The notes beneath the pieces were generated by a model. The model made no database searches. It worked only from the letters and a program-made list of their open reading frames with translations, and was not told where the DNA came from. The position numbers were made by a program, and so were the translations under genes. From NCBI RefSeq assembly GCF_000153105.1, contig NZ_CH672377.1, forward strand, positions 1,458,405 through 1,522,404: a DNA stretch of 64,000 bases. Direction: 5' to 3'. This stretch comes from Blastopirellula marina DSM 3645 (lineage in GTDB: Bacteria > Planctomycetota > Planctomycetia > Pirellulales > Pirellulaceae). Shown one piece after another: positions 15,991-24,789 of this stretch; position 1 is the first letter of the stretch; every line of letters starts with the position of its first letter.

Positions 15991-16842
15991 ATGAAAAAGA
16001 TTCCGATCGTCTCTCGCGAATACAAAGTGATGCTCGAACCAAAAAAGTTCGCGGATCTTGATGAGGCCGTGACTCAGTTCTGGGTGGACCTTTGCTTTTT
16101 CGCGCACGGCAACTCGCGCGACGCCGTGCAAACGTCGGCGCTGCAATTGACGAAAGAACGGGAGATCATCTTTCTCGATTCGCCGGACCATGAACTGCGG
16201 TTGCTGCATGGACATGTGCTTCGCCGACGGCAAACGTGCGGCGGCAAGATCGCCGAGTACACGCTCAAGATGCGCGGCGTCGATCGGTATGTCGCCGCTG
16301 GCGCCGATGTTGCGGCGGCGAAGAAAGTGAAGCACGAGCAAAAGTTAGAAGAAGATCTCCTGTTGCTCTCAAACGACCACGGCAGGTCGCTGATCCAACA
16401 TAGTCGCTTTTCGCACAGCGGCGTCGCGATTGTCAAAAGCAGTCGCAATACGCCGACCGACGTCTCTGCGGCGGCACGGTTGTTCCCCGGGCTCAAGCAG
16501 CTTCCATGGAGCGAAAAAAAGCGGAAGCAGATTCCCCTCTGCGTGGTGAATGACTTTCGTCCTCATGAACGCGTCTATCGCGGCGCCGAGTTTGTCTTTG
16601 GCGAAAATAAGGGGGAACGCGTCATCGCGGAAGTCGCCGTGATCGTGTGGACCGCCGGCAGAGCAGGGGAGGTCATCGCCGCCGAATTTTCGTTCCGCTA
16701 CGGCAATTCTCGCGAACGCTATCCGGCCGCAGCCGCGGAAATGGCGAAAGATTTTTTTGAAGCGACGGCCCAACTTTCAGCTTGGGTCCGCCCTGCCGCT
16801 CCCACCAAAACGGCGATCGCCTATGGGGCCGGCGAGAAGTAG
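15991..16842 (+). CDS. CYTH-like domain protein
   Basis: A 283-residue soluble protein. Several stretches fit the CYTH/triphosphate-tunnel fold. An early strand EYKVMLEPKKF stands where the ExExK strand would be. FLDSPDHELRLLHGHVLRRR (61-80) resembles the family's Y-F-D-T-x-x-x-x-L...L-R-R-R pattern. EYTLKMRG (89-96) resembles T-L-K-x-R, and a late strand reads IAAEFSFRYG-like. The tunnel acidic and basic residues are only partly evident, so activity on triphosphates or polyphosphate is uncertain. No signal peptide is present. There is no informative neighbour: epmA lies upstream and fumarase 138 bases downstream. Confidence 0.5.
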   Translation: MKKIPIVSREYKVMLEPKKFADLDEAVTQFWVDLCFFAHGNSRDAVQTSALQLTKEREIIFLDSPDHELRLLHGHVLRRRQTCGGKIAEYTLKMRGVDRYVAAGADVAAAKKVKHEQKLEEDLLLLSNDHGRSLIQHSRFSHSGVAIVKSSRNTPTDVSAAARLFPGLKQLPWSEKKRKQIPLCVVNDFRPHERVYRGAEFVFGENKGERVIAEVAVIVWTAGRAGEVIAAEFSFRYGNSRERYPAAAAEMAKDFFEATAQLSAWVRPAAPTKTAIAYGAGEK

Positions 16843-16980
16843 CCCGCCACACGCGGCAGGGGAGATTTGCGTCGCCGCCGGTTTTCGGTTCCCGTCGCCA
16901 AAGGTAAGATGACGGCTATCAGGCCGAGTTTTTCTGTCGCCTGGCGATTCAGCATCCCCATCTCTTGGAAATCCGCCATC

Positions 16981-18405
16981 ATGTCCGAATATCGCATCGA
17001 AAAAGACTCGATGGGAGACGTCAAGGTCCCCGCGAAGGCATACTACGGCGCCCAAACGCAACGGGCCGTCGAGAATTTTCCGATCTCGGGCTGGACGTTG
17101 CCGCCGGCGTTGATTCACGCGATGGGCTGGGTCAAACATGCCTGCGCCGTCGCCAATCGCGACTTGGGAAAATTGACCGGCACCGGCAAAAACCCGCTCT
17201 CCGATCCGCAGGTCAAAGCGCTGTTGGACGCCGCGATTGAAGTCCGCGAAGGAAAGCTCGACTGCGAGTTTCCGATCGACGTCTTCCAGACCGGTTCCGG
17301 CACTTCCAGCAACATGAACGTCAACGAGGTGATCTCAAATCGCGCGATCGAGATCCTCGGCGGAGACCGCTTTGTGCAGCAGAAGCCGGTTCATCCCAAT
17401 GACCATGTAAACATGGGCCAAAGCACCAACGATACGTTCCCCACCGCGATCCATGTCGCCGTCGCGATGCAGATCGAAAATCATCTGCTGCCGGCGCTCG
17501 AAAATCTGCATGAATCGCTCTCTAAAAAAGCGATGGAGTGGGACAAGATCATCAAGATCGGCCGCACCCACTTGATGGACGCGACGCCGCTGCGACTGGG
17601 GCAAGAGTTCGGCGGATTCGCTCGACAGATCGAGTTGTCGATCGAACGCGCCCGCGTAGCGCAAGACGCCGTCTTGGAGCTTCCCGTCGGCGGTACGGCG
17701 GTCGGCACCGGCATCAATACGCATCCTGAATTCTCGAAACGCGTCGCCGCCGAACTAGCGACCGGCACGGGCATTCCCTTTGTCGAAGCGGTCAATCACT
17801 TTGAAGCCAACGCACAGCGTGACGGCCTGGTGCAATGCCACGGCATCTTGAAGACGATCGCCAACACGCTGTTCAACGTCTCCAACAATATCCGTTGGCT
17901 CGGCAGCGGCCCGCGCTGCGGATTTTTTGAAGTCGTGCTCCCCGATCGTCAGCCCGGCAGTTCGATCATGCCCGGCAAGGTGAACCCTGTGATGTGCGAA
18001 AGCATGATGCAGGTTTGTGCTCGGGTGATCGGCAATGACGGCACGATCACCATGAGCGGCGCCACCGGCGGTAATTTCCAATTGAACATCATGATGCCGG
18101 TCATGGGGCAGACAACGCTGGAAAGCATTCGCTTGTTGGCCTCCTCGTGCGACGCCTTTGTGGAGTTCTGCAGCGACGGACTCGAAGCGAACGAAGAAGC
18201 GTGCAACGCATCGGTCGAGCAAAGCCTGTCGATGTGCACCAGCTTGAACCCGTTGATCGGCTACGACAAAGCGGCCGCCATGGCGAAAGAAGCGTTTAAA
18301 TCAGGCAAGACGATTCGCGAACTCGCGCAGGAGCAGGGCGAAATCGCCGAAACCGATCTGACCAAGGCGCTCGACCCCTGGCGCATGACCTTCCCACACG
18401 AATAA
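16981..18405 (+). CDS. fumC: Class II fumarate hydratase
   Basis: A 474-residue, iron-independent fumarase of the TCA cycle (fumarate + water to malate). Start MSEYRIEKDSMG at 16981; an in-frame extension to 16867 lacks family similarity. Signature GSSIMPGKVNP is at 326-336 with the catalytic Ser in the SS loop. The active-site TGSGTSSNMN (104-113) and RTHLMDA (195-201, with the catalytic His) are all intact. Length matches the family (about 465). A hairpin with a T-run follows 28 bases after the stop. Confidence 0.97.
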   Translation: MSEYRIEKDSMGDVKVPAKAYYGAQTQRAVENFPISGWTLPPALIHAMGWVKHACAVANRDLGKLTGTGKNPLSDPQVKALLDAAIEVREGKLDCEFPIDVFQTGSGTSSNMNVNEVISNRAIEILGGDRFVQQKPVHPNDHVNMGQSTNDTFPTAIHVAVAMQIENHLLPALENLHESLSKKAMEWDKIIKIGRTHLMDATPLRLGQEFGGFARQIELSIERARVAQDAVLELPVGGTAVGTGINTHPEFSKRVAAELATGTGIPFVEAVNHFEANAQRDGLVQCHGILKTIANTLFNVSNNIRWLGSGPRCGFFEVVLPDRQPGSSIMPGKVNPVMCESMMQVCARVIGNDGTITMSGATGGNFQLNIMMPVMGQTTLESIRLLASSCDAFVEFCSDGLEANEEACNASVEQSLSMCTSLNPLIGYDKAAAMAKEAFKSGKTIRELAQEQGEIAETDLTKALDPWRMTFPHE

Positions 18406-18432
18406 TCGTTAGCCAGCTGGTTTTACCGAACC

Positions 18433-18490
18433 AAACGTCCCGACATACGGTAAAGAGTCATGTAACTCGACCGATTCGGGACGTTTTTTT
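18433..18490 (+). terminator. Terminator of fumC abutting the next start codon
   Basis: An 11-bp stem AAACGTCCCGA (18433-18443) / TCGGGACGTTT (18476-18486) with a smaller internal hairpin and seven Ts. The T-run ends at base 18490 and the ATG of the next gene is 18491. The right arm holds GGGA, the only Shine-Dalgarno-like sequence for that gene. Confidence 0.8.
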
Positions 18491-19237
18491 ATGCCGCTGC
18501 TGCGACAACTTGCCGTCATCTTGACGCTATTGCTAGCGGCGGCGCCGGTCTACGCAGAGCCTAGTCCGTTTTTGTCCGGCGTCGCGAAGTGGATCGCCCT
18601 GGAAAATATTCCCCCGAGCTACAGCGACGAGCGAAAATGGGGCGGTCAAAAGGATTTCACCCAAGGGGTGAAGTTCCGCGGCAGCTTTAAAGACTTTCGG
18701 GTCGAGCGCCGCAAGAAGCCGGAGAATCACGGCACTTGGAAACGGTATCACGTCCAGATCATCCATCCATCGGACGATATCCAAGTCGAAGTCGATTCGC
18801 TCGACGTCCAAGGGGACAAGATCATCACGCGACTTCGCGTCATCGTGAAAGTGACCGCCGAAGCCGAACTGCAAGAGTGGAACCGCGGCGTGCGCCTGAT
18901 GGGGGTCTCGGCCGTCGCCGACGCGACGATCCGCATGACGCTCGACTGCGAAACCAAGGTCCACTGGAACACGCTCGGGCTGCTGATCTCAGGCGAGTTA
19001 CAGCCGCAAGTCACCGCCGCCGATCTGACCATGCTGCAATTTGAACTCCAGCGCGTCGGTTTGGCCAATGGCCAATTGATCGAAAAGCTCGGACACGAAC
19101 TCAAGGACGAAGTCGCCGCGAAGATCAAAGGCTACGAGCCCAAACTGGTCGAAAAAGCGAACCAGGCGCTCAACAAGGAGATCGCCAAAGGGCGTTTGAA
19201 GTTCGATCTAGAACAATGGGTCCGCGCGCAGTTTTAA
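18491..19237 (+). CDS. Exported protein of unknown function
   Basis: A 248-residue protein with a clear signal peptide (MPLLRQLAVILTLLLAAAPV, cleavage after VYA at about 22). No family is recognised. The mature part has beta-rich segments (WKRYHVQIIHPSDDIQVEVD, LRVIVKVTAEAELQEW, TIRMTLDCETKVHW) and a Lys/Glu-rich amphipathic helix at the C-terminus (about 195-240). It may be a periplasmic lipid- or polymer-binding protein, but nothing shows this directly. The start codon directly follows the fumC terminator. The 3' end overlaps the stop of the converging gene by four bases. Confidence 0.7.
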   Translation: MPLLRQLAVILTLLLAAAPVYAEPSPFLSGVAKWIALENIPPSYSDERKWGGQKDFTQGVKFRGSFKDFRVERRKKPENHGTWKRYHVQIIHPSDDIQVEVDSLDVQGDKIITRLRVIVKVTAEAELQEWNRGVRLMGVSAVADATIRMTLDCETKVHWNTLGLLISGELQPQVTAADLTMLQFELQRVGLANGQLIEKLGHELKDEVAAKIKGYEPKLVEKANQALNKEIAKGRLKFDLEQWVRAQF

Positions 19238-19683
19238 GCCGACTCAGTCGCCTCTACCGTCTTCGCGTCTGGTTGCTTAACCAGGCTGGCTCCCAGCGCC
19301 GCGAGCGGCAGATACAGCAGCAAATCGAGATAGCCAAACCAAGCGGGATGCGGGATGTCTTGCAGATTCATATACCCGGCCGCCAGAGTCAGTAACCCAA
19401 CCAGCAAAGCGGCCGAATAGCGAAAGGGGCGAGCAATTGCAGCGGCGATCCAACCCGCGACCAAACTGTGAGCGCCATGGGCCGCCAAGGCGAACAGAAA
19501 CGCTCCCAGCGGCAATCCGCCGATGAACTGGGCGACGGCGGCCTGATCATTCCAGTCCAGCCCGTCCGGCGGAACATAGAACAGCAGCGACGCCAGCACG
19601 ATCATCATGTTGACCAAAGAGCCGATCAAAAATCCGGCGAAGACGCCGATAATGATCCAGAAAATCGTCTTTCCATTGAGCAT
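19234..19683 (-). CDS. Small integral membrane protein
   Basis: A 149-residue protein with four predicted membrane segments (about 5-35, 57-78, 83-105 and 118-135). Family not recognised. The start is taken at the ATG giving MLNGKTIFWIIIGVFAGFLI, which falls 10 bases after the stop of the upstream DUF423 gene, so the two are probably one transcript. An upstream in-frame start would overlap that gene. The composition (Gly/Ala-rich helices, short loops) is that of a small inner-membrane protein. Confidence 0.7.
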   Translation of the reverse strand: MLNGKTIFWIIIGVFAGFLIGSLVNMMIVLASLLFYVPPDGLDWNDQAAVAQFIGGLPLGAFLFALAAHGAHSLVAGWIAAAIARPFRYSAALLVGLLTLAAGYMNLQDIPHPAWFGYLDLLLYLPLAALGASLVKQPDAKTVEATESA

Positions 19684-19693
19684 CGCAAACTCA

Positions 19694-20116
19694 CTATTCT
19701 GCGTCGGAGCCATGCGGGCGAGCTTGCAGCCCTGCGACGATCAAAGCTCCCCAGCCGATCAAATAGGCCATGCCGCCAAACGGTACGATCATCGCCAGCG
19801 ATTCGTTTTGGGTGAACGCCAACGCGTATAGCGTACCGGAAAAGGCCAGAATACCGGCGACAAAACACAGCGCAGAGAAGAGTGCGGCGAACCGGCCGCG
19901 ATCGCTGGCCAACAGCAGCACGCCGACGCCGATCAGCGCCGTCGCATGAAACATCTGATAACGCACGCCGATTTGCAATCGTTCGCGTGGTTTCTCGACG
20001 TCGGTGATTTTCTTTGATTCGAGATGCGTCTGCAGCGAGTGATCGCCGAGTGCGCCGGCCGCGACGCCGGTCAGACCGCAGAGCGCCGCTAATACGAGAA
20101 CAAACTTCGCCATCAT
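19694..20116 (-). CDS. DUF423 (YgdD-like) membrane protein
   Basis: A 140-residue inner-membrane protein of the DUF423 family. Visible family features are an N-terminal helix followed by GALGDHSLQTHL (about 21-32), RLQIGVRYQMFHATALIGVG (about 46-65) and a C-terminal FGGMAYLIGWGALI. Four helices are predicted. The function of the family is not established. Two consecutive ATGs (20116 and 20113) are both possible starts. Confidence 0.85.
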   Translation of the reverse strand: MMAKFVLVLAALCGLTGVAAGALGDHSLQTHLESKKITDVEKPRERLQIGVRYQMFHATALIGVGVLLLASDRGRFAALFSALCFVAGILAFSGTLYALAFTQNESLAMIVPFGGMAYLIGWGALIVAGLQARPHGSDAE

Positions 20117-20174
20117 TCCGCCCTTTAAAGAGGTAAACTGCCTGGGCTCTAGTTTACACGAAATGGGAGGGGCG

Positions 20175-20222
20175 CAAAAAGACGCCGCCGTAGTCGGACT
20201 ACAAGAGTACGACTACGGCGGC
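20175..20222 (-). terminator. Terminator of the secretin gene
   Basis: A perfect 13-bp stem GCCGCCGTAGTCG (20184-20196) / CGACTACGGCGGC (20210-20222) with a 13-base loop. On the minus strand it is followed by a T-run (As at 20176-20180). It lies 32 bases past the secretin stop codon. Confidence 0.85.
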
Positions 20223-20253
20223 CGGAGGTCACGCTTCTTACAATTTCTGTCGG

Positions 20254-23200
20254 CTAGCCGCCAATGTCGCCTAAGCCGAGTTTTTCTTCTTCTTCTTCCT
20301 GAATGATGATTCGCGGAGTCACCATCATCATCAAGCTTTGCGTCGAGCGACCGATACCAACGTTGCGGAACAAGCGGTTGATGTAAGGCAGCTTGCTCAC
20401 AATCGGCACGCCCGCTTCGCGACGTTCTTCGCTCAAGCGTTTGATACCGCCCAACAGCACCGTACCGCCGTCAGGAACGCTGACCGTGGTGGTCACCGTG
20501 ATAATCGAGAACTCCGGTTGTTGAACCGTCGTACCGGTCATCTGTTCTTCTTCGTTGTCGGTGGTCGTGCCGCCGTCAGCCGCATCCGGGTCTTCCACCG
20601 TCGAATCGGCTCGCGAGGAGCTCGTTCCCTCAAAGGTGAACGTGTCCACTTCGCCGATCTGACTGAACATCGGAACCAGCGTCAAGCGTACAAAGCGACG
20701 ATCGGCGGAAACAACCGCTTGGACCGTTAGCGAAGTACCTTCGTTGAGCACCACGATCACCGGCTGTTGAGCCGCCGCAAAGTCGCCCACCACCGGTGTA
20801 ACGCTGGTGACGAACGGACGCTGCGTCGAGTCGGTGACGAACGCCGTTTGACCGTTGAACAACGTGACCTTCGGAGCTTGCATCACGTTCGACCGCAAGT
20901 CGCTTTGTGCGGCCTGCATGACGAAGAACGCTTCAATGTCGCTCAACATGGCGAAGCCGAAGCTGCCGCCGATCGAACCTGCCGCAGCACCGAGACCGCC
21001 GATGGCAGGCACCGTATTGCCGAAGCTGTTCTGTGCGAATGACAAGTCAAGGTCGGAGGTCGGGTTACCCGTTTGATCCAAACCGATCGTAATACTCGGG
21101 CTACCGTCGCTACCACGGTTGGTGCCGATGCCGGAGGTGTTGTCTTTGATGTCGAGATCGAAGTCGATGCCGATACGTTCAAAGAAGTTGTCGTTCAACG
21201 TGATGAAGCGAACTTCGATCGTCACCTGCAAGTCTTGCAGACGTCGCAGTTGCTCCAGCAAGTCGGCGATCTTGTCATGAACCTCCTGCGTCTGGCTAAC
21301 CACCAGGCTCAAGTTGGTCGCGAAAGGTGAGACGGCGCCGGGGCCGCCCAATTCTTCCCACGATTCCGGTTCGATCGTCGTGGTGATCAGCTGAATCAGC
21401 GAGTCAAAGTCGGGCTGAACGCCGCCGCCCAGACCGCCAGGACCGCCCATGCCGGGAAGCCCAAAGCTGCCCCCTTGCGGCGTGCCTGACTGAACCTGAC
21501 CGCTGCCCATACCAACGCCAGGGATAAGTCCCGGCGGCAAGTTTTGCCCCAGAACTCCGCCGTTGGTATTACCGCCGCCGGCGAAGGTTCCCATGCCGTT
21601 GGCCGCCGGCAGCGATTGAACGCCGCCGTAGCCGATCGTTTCGTAGGCCGATTTCAAGGCGCCAGCCAAACCAAGGTTGTAGCTAGGCATGAAGTTCGGA
21701 ATCGGAATCACAAGGTCCGCAACCTGATAAGTCTGTTGAATCATCTTGCGGCTGCGGAACGACTCGCCGGTGATTTTCAGGGCTTCCCCTTCGATCACAT
21801 AAGCCAGGCGAAGCGGTTGCAGGATATGCAACAAGGCGCTTTCCAGGCGAACCGGCGTGTTCATGTTAATCGTGATTTCATGGCTCGGGGTCACCCCTTC
21901 GCTGCGCAGACCGGCTTCATCAATGATGATGTTGATCCCGACGACGCTGGCCAGCGTGTCAACGACCGTTTGCAGCGGCTGCTTGTTGAACTTCAGGTCG
22001 ACCGGAGCTTTGAGAGCTTTGCGAATGCGAATCTCATCGTCGGTCATCTGAGCCGTACGAGCGTCATACTTCTTACGCGACGCGGTCAGTTCTTTCCATT
22101 GCTGAGCATCGGAGAAGGTGATCGGATTTCGGTCATCGTAAGGAATGGCCGATTCTTCAACACTCATCATCGTGTTGATAAAGCCCGATTCCTTCTTGTC
22201 CGCCAAAATCATGTTGTTGTGCATCCGACGAGCCGTCTTCGCTTTCCACAACATGTTTTGCACGATCGGTTCGTTCGGAGCAATTTCGCGAGCCTGACGC
22301 GCCAGAACTTCCGCTTCTTCCCAACGCAACTGATCCATCAGTTCGTTAAACTGATCCGTAATCTTGACCAAGCGTCCTTCAATTTCGACCTTGATTTGGC
22401 GGTTCTCGCTAATCGATTCGTCGATCGCGCGATTTTGCTCATCCAGTTCGATTTGAGCTCGGTTGATCTCGATATAGTTCTTCAGCCCTTCCGAGCTGCG
22501 ATCGATGCGAGCCAGCAACTGGTCTTTCACCTTGGAATCGACCGCCGAATCGGCGACCCGTTGACGCACTTGCACCAACAACTCCAATGCGCCCTTCGGA
22601 TTGCTTTCACGCATGCGGTCGGCGTTCGACTGTTCGCGAGTCACCTCTGCGAACAACTGACGCTGCAGAACTTGCTGTTCGGCGTCGACAGCTTCCAGCG
22701 GCGAAGGAGCGCTGCTGGTCTGCTGAACTTCTCGGCCAAGCGGCTGCGTGCTGTAGCGTAAGTAGTCTTGCAAACGCTGACGGCTTTGCGGATCGAGCGA
22801 ATCTTTATGCTTCCAGGCCGCCTCAAACATTTGGCGAGCACGAACCTTGTCTCCCATCTTCAGAGCGAGTTCGCCGTCTCCCATCAATTGGAAGCCCGGG
22901 TTTTCGCCGCCTGCGTTCCATTCGGCGTTCATGTTGGCGCCGGCGGGAACGTTGCGAGATTCGTCAAATTCAGGTTGATAGATGCTTTGCGAACCGGCGA
23001 ATCCGGCGGTCGCTTCGCCCGAAGCCTGGCGAACGCCGCCGCGGGCGCGATCCAGCTCCATCATCATAATTTCAGGACGCAGATCGCCTGCGACATATTC
23101 GCGAGGATTAACCCGAATGCCTTTGGACTGTTCAAAGTACATTTCGGCGGCGGCCAGGTTGCCCCCGTCCATCGCAGCTTTGGCCTGCGCCAAAACGGCT

Positions 23201-24261
23201 TGCTGTTGATCGTGAGCCGAAGCACCGGCCGGCACATTGGCGGGCGGAAGGTTTCGCATTGGAGCGGCGCCGACGTTCTGCGAACGACGCGCAATTTCGC
23301 TCTTCAACTGATCCGGCGTAAAGCGAGCTTCGCTGTAGTCGCCTCCCAACTGTTCGGCCTGGCGAATCAATCGCTCGGCGTCACCCATTTGATCGTAAGC
23401 GATCAGACCGGCCGCTTGCTCCAGCATGACGGCCGAGAACATCTTGCCTGCCTGCGGTCCCGGAGGATTTCGGAAAACCGTTTCGGTGCGATGAATCAGC
23501 TCGTCAATCTTCTCCGGAGAATCTTGACCAGCCGGGAAGATCACTCCCAGGCTGCGAGCCTGATCAACCAGGCGGCGTGCGACCGCCATGTTGCTGCGAG
23601 CGAGTTCGAGTCGTGCATCCAACATCAACTTTTTCGCGGCGTCTGGGCCGGACGATTGAAAGCTGCTGGGGCCAAACTGATTGGCGTAAGGATTGTCAAC
23701 CGAAGAGGGCGCGGCGACCGGCGGAGTTCGCGTTGGTGCGCTTTGCGGCATGAGCATGCTCGGCTGAATGCCGGCGGTGATCAGGTCTTCGCGAAGACGC
23801 TCGGTGTCGTAGGCGCCGGGAGCGAACTTGAAGTCCAGCTTGGCGGCCTTGTGGTACAGTTCGACCGCGGCCAGCGATTGGCCATTGGCCAAAGCGGTGC
23901 GAGCCTGACCGATCAAGGTCTCCGCTTCCAATTGAGGATTGCCTCGCATGGCGGCGGTTAGCTCGTTTTGCCCCGGCAGTTTTGCGAAGCGTAACTCCTC
24001 CAGCGCGGCTTTCGCCTTCGCAGGAGTGTCGCGAAACTTGTCATACAGAGGATCGTTCGGCGTCTGGAACTGCGAAGCGCCGTTAATTAACGACTCCGCT
24101 TGATCCAAGTCGCCGTGCCGCATCGCCTGACGAGCATCGCGAAGCATTTCTTGCTGTTTTCGCAGGTCGACTTGATTGCCGAAATCCTGCGCCATGGCGT
24201 TGGACCACATTAAAGCGGTCACGACCAGGCAATACGTCAACGATTTCACGGCGGAATTCAA
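20254..24261 (-). CDS. Giant secretin (GspD/PilQ superfamily) with N-terminal helical repeats
   Basis: A 1335-residue protein, about twice the length of a typical GspD. The start is taken as TTG at 24261 because AAGGAGAG lies five bases upstream, and the protein then opens with a good signal peptide (NSAVKSLTYCLVVTALMWSN, cleavage after AMA). A long helical region with TPR-like repeats (about 30-740) is followed by an STN-like domain at about 750-840 (DLKFNKQPLQTVVDTLASVV), then a Gly-rich stretch at about 890-955. The secretin core runs from about 1010 (VTIEVRFITLNDNFFERIG) and includes VPDGGTVLLGGIKR near 1257. An acidic tail ends the protein. It would form an outer-membrane ring. No other type II, type III or pilus gene lies nearby. 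Confidence 0.85.
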   Translation of the reverse strand: MNSAVKSLTYCLVVTALMWSNAMAQDFGNQVDLRKQQEMLRDARQAMRHGDLDQAESLINGASQFQTPNDPLYDKFRDTPAKAKAALEELRFAKLPGQNELTAAMRGNPQLEAETLIGQARTALANGQSLAAVELYHKAAKLDFKFAPGAYDTERLREDLITAGIQPSMLMPQSAPTRTPPVAAPSSVDNPYANQFGPSSFQSSGPDAAKKLMLDARLELARSNMAVARRLVDQARSLGVIFPAGQDSPEKIDELIHRTETVFRNPPGPQAGKMFSAVMLEQAAGLIAYDQMGDAERLIRQAEQLGGDYSEARFTPDQLKSEIARRSQNVGAAPMRNLPPANVPAGASAHDQQQAVLAQAKAAMDGGNLAAAEMYFEQSKGIRVNPREYVAGDLRPEIMMMELDRARGGVRQASGEATAGFAGSQSIYQPEFDESRNVPAGANMNAEWNAGGENPGFQLMGDGELALKMGDKVRARQMFEAAWKHKDSLDPQSRQRLQDYLRYSTQPLGREVQQTSSAPSPLEAVDAEQQVLQRQLFAEVTREQSNADRMRESNPKGALELLVQVRQRVADSAVDSKVKDQLLARIDRSSEGLKNYIEINRAQIELDEQNRAIDESISENRQIKVEIEGRLVKITDQFNELMDQLRWEEAEVLARQAREIAPNEPIVQNMLWKAKTARRMHNNMILADKKESGFINTMMSVEESAIPYDDRNPITFSDAQQWKELTASRKKYDARTAQMTDDEIRIRKALKAPVDLKFNKQPLQTVVDTLASVVGINIIIDEAGLRSEGVTPSHEITINMNTPVRLESALLHILQPLRLAYVIEGEALKITGESFRSRKMIQQTYQVADLVIPIPNFMPSYNLGLAGALKSAYETIGYGGVQSLPAANGMGTFAGGGNTNGGVLGQNLPPGLIPGVGMGSGQVQSGTPQGGSFGLPGMGGPGGLGGGVQPDFDSLIQLITTTIEPESWEELGGPGAVSPFATNLSLVVSQTQEVHDKIADLLEQLRRLQDLQVTIEVRFITLNDNFFERIGIDFDLDIKDNTSGIGTNRGSDGSPSITIGLDQTGNPTSDLDLSFAQNSFGNTVPAIGGLGAAAGSIGGSFGFAMLSDIEAFFVMQAAQSDLRSNVMQAPKVTLFNGQTAFVTDSTQRPFVTSVTPVVGDFAAAQQPVIVVLNEGTSLTVQAVVSADRRFVRLTLVPMFSQIGEVDTFTFEGTSSSRADSTVEDPDAADGGTTTDNEEEQMTGTTVQQPEFSIITVTTTVSVPDGGTVLLGGIKRLSEERREAGVPIVSKLPYINRLFRNVGIGRSTQSLMMMVTPRIIIQEEEEEKLGLGDIGG

Positions 24262-24266
24262 CGCGA

Positions 24267-24274
24267 CTCTCCTT
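24267..24274 (-). promoter_or_regulatory. Ribosome-binding site that sets the secretin start
   Basis: AAGGAGAG on the minus strand, five bases before a TTG codon. The ATG codons further upstream (24339 and 24318) have no comparable site and would put about 26 extra residues before the signal peptide. Confidence 0.75.
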
Positions 24275-24789
24275 GTCTGATTGAAATGATTGTGGCGTTC
24301 AACCGCCCGCCAAATCATCTGAGGAATTCCATTTTCCATCTGTTTATCTCACGCCCCCAAGTGCGACTTGCTTTCCGTCCCGCAACATCCGGCAAATCGG
24401 CCCATTTCCCACCGTCGCAGATCCACGCGGATCTCGACGACCGACGGAACGTTTCCGTACGGGTCCTGGTAGCGGTGGGGTTAAATACGGATTATCTCCA
24501 ACCACGTCAAGCTCAACTTCTGCGCAATCGGTACAAATTCCCGCGCAGTTGACGACGAGGTTGCTAGCAAATATCTGGGCCCATTTCCGGCGCCCAGCAT
24601 TCGCCGCAGGTAAATACCGGCGATCCGCAATACAGCACAAGGGCAGTTTCCTCGATTTTTGCGTTGGCTGATCGCGGCGATGATTTCCAGGCATGCGGAA
24701 GGTTCGCTCCGTTTGAAGCGAATTGCGGCGATGACTACAATGATCGTTTGAATGTTTCTTTGTCACGCGACCGCCTAGAGTCTCTCCTT
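24275..24789. other. Divergent promoter region between secretin and transglutaminase-like genes
   Basis: About 515 bases with no convincing gene once the secretin start is placed at 24261. In-frame open sequence runs on both sides but lacks protein-like character. Both promoters should lie here. I could not identify a clear -35/-10 pair or an operator. Confidence 0.45.

Noticed and set aside
21544-23961. Two long plus-strand open frames opposite the secretin gene
   Set aside because: Antisense shadows; the minus strand encodes a protein with a signal peptide, an STN-like domain and a secretin core.
24262-24339. A 26-residue N-terminal extension of the secretin starting at ATG 24339
   Set aside because: The AAGGAGAG site and the signal peptide both support the TTG at 24261.
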